This document shows positions 58,594-64,000 of a DNA stretch of 64,000 nt, one piece after another; the first letter of the stretch is position 1, and the number at the start of each line of letters is the position of its first letter. Position numbers and translations under genes: made by a program. The notes beneath the pieces are model-generated. The model was not told the DNA's origin, did not search any database, and worked only from the letters and a program-made list of their open reading frames with translations. The stretch is from Rhodanobacter thiooxydans (GTDB taxonomy: Bacteria > Pseudomonadota > Gammaproteobacteria > Xanthomonadales > Rhodanobacteraceae): contig NZ_CP127409.1 in NCBI RefSeq assembly GCF_030291135.1, positions 1,612,001 through 1,676,000 on the forward strand. Reading direction: 5' to 3'.

Positions 58594-58676
58594 TCGCGGC
58601 CTGCCCGGGCAGGAGGACTCGGCATTCGCATGCCGGGGTTCTTCCCTGTCGCCAGGGAGGTATATTTGGCGGGTGG

Positions 58677-58705
58677 TTGACGCTGCGGCGGCTGGACAAT
58701 GCATT
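58677..58705 (+). promoter_or_regulatory. Candidate promoter for the diguanylate cyclase
   Basis: TTGACG (58677-58682) and TGCATT (58700-58705) are 17 bases apart, about 72 bases upstream of the start codon. The -35 is good, the -10 poor. Confidence 0.4.
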
Positions 58706-58777
58706 TTGCGCCTGCGTTATGGATAGGCGGCCCAGGCATCTCCCGGCATATTTCCGTTCTGCTCGAGTCCGAAGGCA

Positions 58778-59716
58778 ATGGTCGATTTTGAAAGCAAGGC
58801 AGGACCCGGCAGTGCCGTCTACAAGACGCTGCTGGAATCGACCCGGGCGATCCCGTGGAAGATCGACTGGGACAGCAAGCAGTTCGCCTATATCGGGCCG
58901 CAGATCGAGGTGTTGCTGGGTTGGGCGCCGTCGAGCTGGGTGGGCGTGGCTGACTGGGCCAGCCGCATGCATCCGGAGGACCGCGACTGGGTGGTGGATT
59001 TCTGCGTGGCGCAGTCGCAGGCGGGGGTGGACCACGAGGCCGACTACCGCGCGCTGACCCGCGATGGCCACTACGTGTGGATCCGCGACGTGGTGCACGT
59101 GGTGCGCAACCCCGACGGCACGGTCGACTCGCTGATCGGCTTCATGTTCGACATCAGCGAGCGCAAGCGCACCGAGCAGCAGCTGATCAGCCTGCAGAAA
59201 GAGATGGAAGAGCTTTCCTTCCGCGATGGCCTGACCGGTGTTGCCAATCGCCGGCGCTTCGACGCGATCATCGAGCTCGAATGGAGCAACGCGCGGCGCA
59301 ACCGCCAGCCGCTGTCGCTGCTGATGATCGACATCGACTATTTCAAGCAGTACAACGACCGCTACGGCCACCTGGAAGGCGACACCTGCCTGAAGCACGT
59401 GGCACGGGTGCTGAATTCGGCGGGCACGCGTGCGCGCGATTTGCTGGCCCGCTTCGGCGGCGAGGAATTCGTGCTGGTGCTGCCTGAAACCGACGAGGCC
59501 TCTGCCGGCAAGCTGGCCGAACGCTGCCGCGAGCTGCTCCTGGCCGAGCAGATCCCGCACGAGTCATCGCCGATCGACTCGCTGCTGACGATCAGCGTTG
59601 GTGTGTGCACCATGATCCCGGGCCACGACGACGAGTTGCGGCCGTTCATCGACACGGTGGACAAGCGGCTGTACCAGGCCAAGCAGCAGGGGCGCAACCG
59701 CATCGTGGCAGGGTAG
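58778..59716 (+). CDS. Diguanylate cyclase with PAS sensor domain
   Basis: The 312-residue cytoplasmic protein should make c-di-GMP from two GTP. An N-terminal PAS/PAC domain (residues 15-130, with IDWDSKQFAYIGPQIEVLLGW and the PAC end GFMFDISERKRTEQQL) is joined by a short coiled coil to a GGDEF domain (about 145-310). The active site reads GGEEF and is intact. An inhibitory RxxD site (RARD) stands at the usual distance before it, so feedback inhibition by c-di-GMP is expected. The PAS ligand is unknown; no membrane segment is present. Confidence 0.93.
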   Translation: MVDFESKAGPGSAVYKTLLESTRAIPWKIDWDSKQFAYIGPQIEVLLGWAPSSWVGVADWASRMHPEDRDWVVDFCVAQSQAGVDHEADYRALTRDGHYVWIRDVVHVVRNPDGTVDSLIGFMFDISERKRTEQQLISLQKEMEELSFRDGLTGVANRRRFDAIIELEWSNARRNRQPLSLLMIDIDYFKQYNDRYGHLEGDTCLKHVARVLNSAGTRARDLLARFGGEEFVLVLPETDEASAGKLAERCRELLLAEQIPHESSPIDSLLTISVGVCTMIPGHDDELRPFIDTVDKRLYQAKQQGRNRIVAG

Positions 59717-59756
59717 CCGGGCGGCCTCGGTATTTGATGGAAGCGTGGAGGTCGAC

Positions 59757-60146
59757 GTGCGCAGAATCCTTCTTTTCGCGGCGCTCGCCGTTTCGGCGTT
59801 CCCGGTTTTTGCAGCGGCCCAGTCCTACGCCGAGGCCAAGGCGCTTGCCGATCGCGACGAGGCTTCGGTGTCGAAAACCCAGTCGGACGCCCTTCTCGAA
59901 TCGCAGGGTGCAGCCATCGACCGGATCGCCCCGGCGTGTGCACGGGCCATGGGACCGGCGGGCATGCCTCCGTTTGTCGTCGTCGTGGAACTGGACGCAG
60001 CCGGCAAGGTGGTCGCGACATGGCGGGAGGGCGACTCCGATTTTGCCGTCTGTTTCGAGAAGCGGCTGCGCGTGCTCTCGTTGTTCGCTCCACCGCACGC
60101 GCCGTTCTACACCTCGTTCGAGATGAGCATGTCGCCCCCGGATTGA
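59757..60146 (+). CDS. Exported protein of unknown function
   Basis: The 129-residue product has a signal peptide (MRRILLFAALAVSAFPVFAAAQS) and a mature part of about 107 residues. That part has two cysteines (PACARA and AVCFEK) that could form a disulfide, and a central VVVVELDAAGKVVATW strand. The composition suggests a small periplasmic TonB-C- or energy-transducer-like fold, but I do not recognise the family. It starts at GTG (59757) because GGAGG lies five bases upstream. It ends at a bidirectional terminator facing gcvP. Confidence 0.65.
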   Translation: MRRILLFAALAVSAFPVFAAAQSYAEAKALADRDEASVSKTQSDALLESQGAAIDRIAPACARAMGPAGMPPFVVVVELDAAGKVVATWREGDSDFAVCFEKRLRVLSLFAPPHAPFYTSFEMSMSPPD

Positions 60147-60175
60147 TGTCGCCGCGGCGTTGCCGCCCGTACATA

Positions 60176-60203
60176 AAAAGGCCCCGCATGCGGGGCCTTT
60201 TCC
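60176..60203. terminator. Bidirectional terminator between the exported protein gene and gcvP
   Basis: AAAAGGCCCCGC and GCGGGGCCTTTT form a perfect 12-bp arm pair around AT, with A and T runs on both sides. Confidence 0.92.
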
Positions 60204-60232
60204 GTCCTGCCTGGGCGAGCCGCCGAAGCGGC

Positions 60233-63103
60233 TTATGCCTCGGCTTCTTCCTTGTACGCATCCACCGGGATGCAGGCGCACATGATGTTCTTGTCGCCGT
60301 AGACGTTGTCGACGCGAGCCACCGGCGACCAGTACTTCTGCAGCTTCAGGCTGGCCAGCGGGAAGGCGGCCAGTTCGCGCGGGTAGGCGTGGGTCCACTC
60401 GCTGGCGCTGACCATGGTTGCGGTGTGCGGGGCGTTCTTCAGCGGGTTGTCCTCGCGGTCCAGCTTGCCTTCCTCGATCGCGCGGATCTCGTCGCGGATC
60501 TGGATCATCGCGTCGATGAAACGGTCCAGCTCGATCTGCGATTCGCTCTCGGTCGGTTCCACCATCAAGGTGCCGGACACCGGGAAGCTCAGCGTCGGCG
60601 CGTGGAAGCCGAAGTCGATCAGCCGCTTCGCCACGTCCTCCGCACCGATGCCGGTGGCGTCCTTGAGCGGACGCAGGTCGAGGATGCATTCATGCGCCAC
60701 CAGCCCGTTGCGGCCGGTGTACAGGGTGGGGTAGTGCGCTGCCAGCCGCTTCGCGATGTAGTTGGCGTTGAGCAGGGCGACCTGGGTCGCCTTGCGCAGG
60801 CCCTGCTGGCCCATCATGGTGATGTACATCCAGCTGATCGGCAGGATGCTGGCCGAGCCGAAGCTGGCCGCGCTCACCATGCCGACTGCGCTTTCTTCAC
60901 CGAGCTTCCTCGGCAGGAACGGCGCGAGATGCGACTTCACCGCGCACGGACCCACGCCCGGGCCGCCGCCGCCGTGCGGGATGCAGAACGTCTTGTGCAG
61001 GTTCAGGTGCGACACGTCCGAGCCCCACTTGCCGGGCTTGGCCACGCCGACCAGCGCGTTCATGTTGGCGCCGTCGGTGTACACCTGGCCGCCGTGCTGG
61101 TGGACGATGTCGCAGATCGCCACGATATCTTCCTCGAACACGCCATGCGTGGACGGGTAGGTGATCATCAGCGCGGCGAGGCGGTCGGAATATTTCTCCG
61201 CGGCGCGGCGGATGTCCTCGACGTCGACGTTGCCATTGGCATCGCACTTGGTCACCACCACGCTCATGCCGCACAGGTGGGCGGAAGCCGGGTTGGTGCC
61301 GTGGGCGGACTCGGGGATCAGGCAGATGTCGCGATGGGCTTCGTTGCGCGAACGGTGATACGCACGGATCGCCAGCAGGCCGGCGTACTCACCCTGTGCG
61401 CCGGAGTTCGGCTGCAGGCTTACTGCGTCGTAGCCGGTGCATTCGACCAGCATCGCCTCAAGGCCGTCGATCAGTTCCTTGTAGCCGGTGGTCTGCGAGG
61501 TCGGCGCCAGCGGGTGGATGTTGCCGAACTCCGGCCAGGTGATCGGGATCATCTCGGCGGTGGCGTTGAGCTTCATGGTGCACGAACCCAGCGGGATCAT
61601 CGTGCGATCCATCGCCAGGTCCTTGTCGGCCAGCGCGCGCATGTAGCGCAGCAACTCGTGCTCGCTGTGGTGCGTGTTGAACACCGGATGGGTGAGGAAG
61701 TCAGTCTGACGCAGCAGCGCGGCGGGCAGGGCGTCGGCCGTGGCAGCGTCCAGCTCGTCGATATTGTCGATCTCGGCACCGAACAGGCCAGCCAGTGCGA
61801 TCACTTCGGCACGGGTGGTGGTCTCGTCGAGGCTGATGCCGATGCAGGTACCGTGGATCTGGCGCAAGTTGATATGCAGCGTTTCGGCACGTGCGTGCAC
61901 GGCGTCGGCATCGACGTCGGTGATGTGCAGGGTGTCGAAGAAGTTTGCGCCCACCTTGACGCCGGCCTGGCGCAGCGATGCCGCGAGGATCGCGCTGAGA
62001 CGATGCGTGCGGCGGGCGATGCGGGTCAGCCCTTCCGGGCCGTGGTAGACCGCGTACATGCTGGCCATCACTGCCAGCAGCACCTGCGCGGTGCAGATGT
62101 TGGAAGTGGCCTTCTCGCGACGGATGTGCTGCTCGCGGGTCTGCAGGGTGAGGCGGTAGGCGGCCTTGCCTTCGGCGTCGATCGACACGCCGATCAGGCG
62201 GCCCGGCATCGAGCGCTTGTACGCATCGCGGCAGGCCATGAAGGCGGCATGCGGGCCGCCGTTGCCGAACGGCACGCCGAAGCGCTGCGAGTTGCCGACC
62301 ACGATGTCCGCGCCCCATTCACCGGGGGCCGCGATCAGGGTCAACGCCAGCAGGTCGGTGGCCACCGCGACCAGGCCGCCACGCGCATGCACGGCGTCGG
62401 CAATCGCCCGATAATCGTTGATGCTGCCGAAGGTGTCCGGGTACTGCAGCAGCACGCCGAACGCCTCGGTGCCGGCCGCATCGCTATCGGCGCCGACCAC
62501 CAGCTCGATGCCCAGCGGTTCGGCGCGCGTGCGCACCACTTCCAGCGTCTGCGGGTGCACGCCGTTCGACACGAAGAACACGTTCGACTTCGACTTGCAC
62601 GAGCGCTTGGCCAGGGTCATCGCCTCGGCCGCGGCAGTGGCTTCGTCCAGCAGCGAGGCGTTGGCGATCTCCATCCCGGTGAGGTCGGCGCACATCGTCT
62701 GGAAGTTGATCAGCGCCTCCATGCGGCCCTGCGAAATCTCCGCCTGGTACGGCGTGTACGCGGTGTACCAGGCCGGGTTCTCCAGGATGTTGCGCAGGAT
62801 GACGTTCGGCGTGAGGGTGCCGTAGTAGCCCTGGCCGATGAAGCTGCGGAACACCTCGTTCCGGTCGGCGATGGCGCGGATCTTCGCCAGCGCCTCCTCT
62901 TCGGTGACCGCCTGCGGCAACGCCAGCGGGGCGGCGGACTTGATCGAGCCGGGGACGATGGCGTCGGTCATCGACTCCAGCGAATCGTGGCCGATGACGC
63001 GCAGCATCTGCGCGATCTCGGCGTCGTCCGGGCCGATGTGGCGTTCGATGAACGCGCCGTGGTGTTCGAGGTCGCGCAGGGAAGGAGTGGGGTTGTGGCT
63101 CAT
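60233..63103 (-). CDS. gcvP: Glycine dehydrogenase (decarboxylating), glycine cleavage P-protein
   Basis: GcvP decarboxylates glycine and transfers the aminomethyl group to the H-protein lipoyl arm. The 956-residue single-chain (fused) form is seen, with the PLP lysine Lys704 in [18 protein letters not shown]. The N-terminal half carries the [20 protein letters not shown] block and the [14 protein letters not shown] block. The start at 63103 gives the family N-terminus ([13 protein letters not shown]). gcvT and gcvH are not in this window. It is controlled by a tandem glycine riboswitch. With tdh/kbl it allows threonine-derived glycine to supply one-carbon units. Confidence 0.96.
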   Translation of the reverse strand: MSHNPTPSLRDLEHHGAFIERHIGPDDAEIAQMLRVIGHDSLESMTDAIVPGSIKSAAPLALPQAVTEEEALAKIRAIADRNEVFRSFIGQGYYGTLTPNVILRNILENPAWYTAYTPYQAEISQGRMEALINFQTMCADLTGMEIANASLLDEATAAAEAMTLAKRSCKSKSNVFFVSNGVHPQTLEVVRTRAEPLGIELVVGADSDAAGTEAFGVLLQYPDTFGSINDYRAIADAVHARGGLVAVATDLLALTLIAAPGEWGADIVVGNSQRFGVPFGNGGPHAAFMACRDAYKRSMPGRLIGVSIDAEGKAAYRLTLQTREQHIRREKATSNICTAQVLLAVMASMYAVYHGPEGLTRIARRTHRLSAILAASLRQAGVKVGANFFDTLHITDVDADAVHARAETLHINLRQIHGTCIGISLDETTTRAEVIALAGLFGAEIDNIDELDAATADALPAALLRQTDFLTHPVFNTHHSEHELLRYMRALADKDLAMDRTMIPLGSCTMKLNATAEMIPITWPEFGNIHPLAPTSQTTGYKELIDGLEAMLVECTGYDAVSLQPNSGAQGEYAGLLAIRAYHRSRNEAHRDICLIPESAHGTNPASAHLCGMSVVVTKCDANGNVDVEDIRRAAEKYSDRLAALMITYPSTHGVFEEDIVAICDIVHQHGGQVYTDGANMNALVGVAKPGKWGSDVSHLNLHKTFCIPHGGGGPGVGPCAVKSHLAPFLPRKLGEESAVGMVSAASFGSASILPISWMYITMMGQQGLRKATQVALLNANYIAKRLAAHYPTLYTGRNGLVAHECILDLRPLKDATGIGAEDVAKRLIDFGFHAPTLSFPVSGTLMVEPTESESQIELDRFIDAMIQIRDEIRAIEEGKLDREDNPLKNAPHTATMVSASEWTHAYPRELAAFPLASLKLQKYWSPVARVDNVYGDKNIMCACIPVDAYKEEAEA

Positions 63104-63146
63104 GAGTGGGCATCCGAAGACTCGCGTGCCGTGCCGCACGCGGGGC

Positions 63147-63333
63147 GCCCCTCTGTCCTTTTGCCTGAGAGTTTGGAAGCGCGCTGGCTGCGCTTCGTGC
63201 CCCTTCGGCGCCGGATTCAACCGGTCTCTCCAGAGTGTTTGCGCGTGGTGGTATGGGAGCCTGAGCGATTACGGGCGTTGCGTCTTCGGCAGCGGGCGTC
63301 CCCGGTCTGGGGCCGCCTGCTTCTCCCACCATG
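63147..63333 (-). ncRNA. Tandem glycine riboswitch upstream of gcvP
   Basis: Two glycine aptamers are read on the minus strand. Aptamer 1 (about 63333-63245) has GGGAGAAG, TGCCGAAG and GCTCAGGC. Aptamer 2 (about 63240-63147) has GGAGAGACC, GCCGAAGGGGC and CTCAGGCAAAAGGACAGAG. These are the conserved parts of the class. The 3' end is about 45 bases from the gcvP start. Excess glycine is expected to switch gcvP on. Confidence 0.92.
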
Positions 63334-63347
63334 CGTTTACCGCGGCG

Positions 63348-63353
63348 ATTATA
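63348..63353 (-). promoter_or_regulatory. -10 element for the riboswitch-gcvP transcript
   Basis: A perfect TATAAT is read on the minus strand about 15-20 bases upstream of the first aptamer. The -35 region is GC-rich and not obvious. The remaining bases to 63450 show only the VOC gene's leader on the other strand. Confidence 0.6.
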
Positions 63354-63450
63354 CAGGCGGGCGGCGCGTGTTGCTGCCTGCCTGGATGCGGTTCAGGAAC
63401 GCTCCCGCGTTATGCTCGGATGCCCCATTCCCCGGCCCACCGGAGCTCCC

Positions 63451-63855
63451 ATGATCCGTATCGGCGAAATCGACCACGTGGTGTTGCGCGCCATCGACAT
63501 CGCGGCCATGCAACGCTTCTACTGCGAGGTACTCGGCTGCCGCGAGGAACGCCGGCAGGACGAGATCGGCCTGGTGCAGCTGCGCGCCGGCGCCTCGCTG
63601 ATCGACCTGGTAGCCATCGACGGCAAGCTCGGCCGCCATGGTGGCGCCGCGCCGGGCAGGGAAGGCCACAACATGGATCACCTGTGCCTGCGCGTGGAGG
63701 ACTACGACGAGGCGGCGATCCTGGCGCACCTGCAGGCGCATGGCGTGCGCATTGGCGAGCTGGGTTCGCGCTATGGTGCGAGAGGCGAAGGCCCGTCGAT
63801 CTACCTGTACGACCCGCAGGGCAACATGATCGAGCTGAAGGGGGGATTTTCCTAA
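63451..63855 (+). CDS. VOC family (glyoxalase/dioxygenase fold) protein
   Basis: The 134-residue single-domain protein of the vicinal oxygen chelate superfamily has repeated beta-alpha-beta-beta-beta units. Candidate metal ligands are His in IDHVVLRA, His in MDHLCLRV, and Glu in GNMIELKG. Such proteins include glyoxalase I, fosfomycin-resistance enzymes and many of unknown substrate, so only the fold can be named. The start at 63451 is preceded by CGGAG. It is divergent from the gcvP riboswitch promoter. The last 145 bases of the window after its stop show no gene. Confidence 0.82.
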   Translation: MIRIGEIDHVVLRAIDIAAMQRFYCEVLGCREERRQDEIGLVQLRAGASLIDLVAIDGKLGRHGGAAPGREGHNMDHLCLRVEDYDEAAILAHLQAHGVRIGELGSRYGARGEGPSIYLYDPQGNMIELKGGFS

Positions 63856-64000
63856 AACGTTAGGAGGCTCGCTTGCAACGGCGGACAGGGCTGCAGCAGA
63901 ACGGCGCGCTGGCGCGACGGCAGTCGCGGAGGCGTGACCGGTGGTTCCCATGGCAACGCACCTGGCGCGTAGCATGGGTGCTTTGGACACGAGTGCCGGC

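Noticed and set aside
59936..63454. 1172-codon plus-strand frame opposite gcvP
   Set aside because: Opposite to gcvP and its riboswitch; His/Arg/Ala-rich translation with no domain.

Overview
The window is high-GC, gene-dense chromosomal DNA from a gammaproteobacterium. The gene content points to the Xanthomonadales, most likely Rhodanobacteraceae (Rhodanobacter, Dyella or Frateuria type). The grounds are a DAP BII-like S46 peptidase pair, a group-2 malate dehydrogenase, the miaA-hfq-hflX-hflK-hflC-DUF2065-purA order, and GC-rich codon use throughout. That placement is inference from gene content, not from a marker-gene comparison. I see no rRNA, tRNA, CRISPR array, insertion sequence or prophage.

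Layout. 1-5 kb: the start of a NarL-type response regulator, a 3-hydroxybutyrate oligomer hydrolase lipoprotein, cyclophilin, a YidB-like protein, a GlsB/YeaQ membrane protein and an aspartate-type aminotransferase. 5-17 kb: malate dehydrogenase and a dispersed methylcitrate (propionate) pathway, prpE, prpB-prpC and prpD. Interleaved with it are the peroxide-defence pair ahpC/ahpF with a candidate OxyR site, a DAACS-type symporter, and a TerC-family gene behind a manganese (yybP-ykoY) riboswitch. 17-30 kb: an OmpA-family porin, an rRNA pseudouridine synthase, the threonine-to-glycine pair kbl/tdh separated by a 1217-residue AsmA-like protein, and two tandem S46 dipeptidyl-peptidases of apparently different specificity. 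30-36.4 kb: the conserved miaA-to-purA block. 36.4-40.3 kb: an alanine catabolism unit (Lrp-type regulator, dadA, alanine racemase) and a small alarmone-hydrolase-like HD protein.

40.5-51.2 kb is the accessory part. It is a type I restriction-modification locus (hsdM-hsdS ... hsdR) interrupted by four extra genes: a translationally coupled 150-residue protein of unknown function, an 857-residue multidomain protein (DUF262, DUF1524 HNH, DUF4357-like, DUF4268-like), and an overlapping winged-helix regulator/nucleotidyltransferase pair under a striking symmetric operator. This is the best candidate for an under-described system: a type I R-M locus with an embedded type IV-like nuclease and a toxin-antitoxin-like module.

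51.3-64 kb: a secreted Ala/Gly/Ser-rich protein and a subtilase, divergent from an ECF sigma/anti-sigma pair; a decayed gene remnant; an M1 aminopeptidase; a PAS-GGDEF diguanylate cyclase; gcvP behind a tandem glycine riboswitch; and a VOC protein. Threonine to glycine (tdh/kbl) and glycine cleavage (gcvP) are linked metabolically. The extracytoplasmic peptidases (S46 pair, M1, S8) suggest an amino-acid and peptide-scavenging lifestyle together with dadA/dadX.
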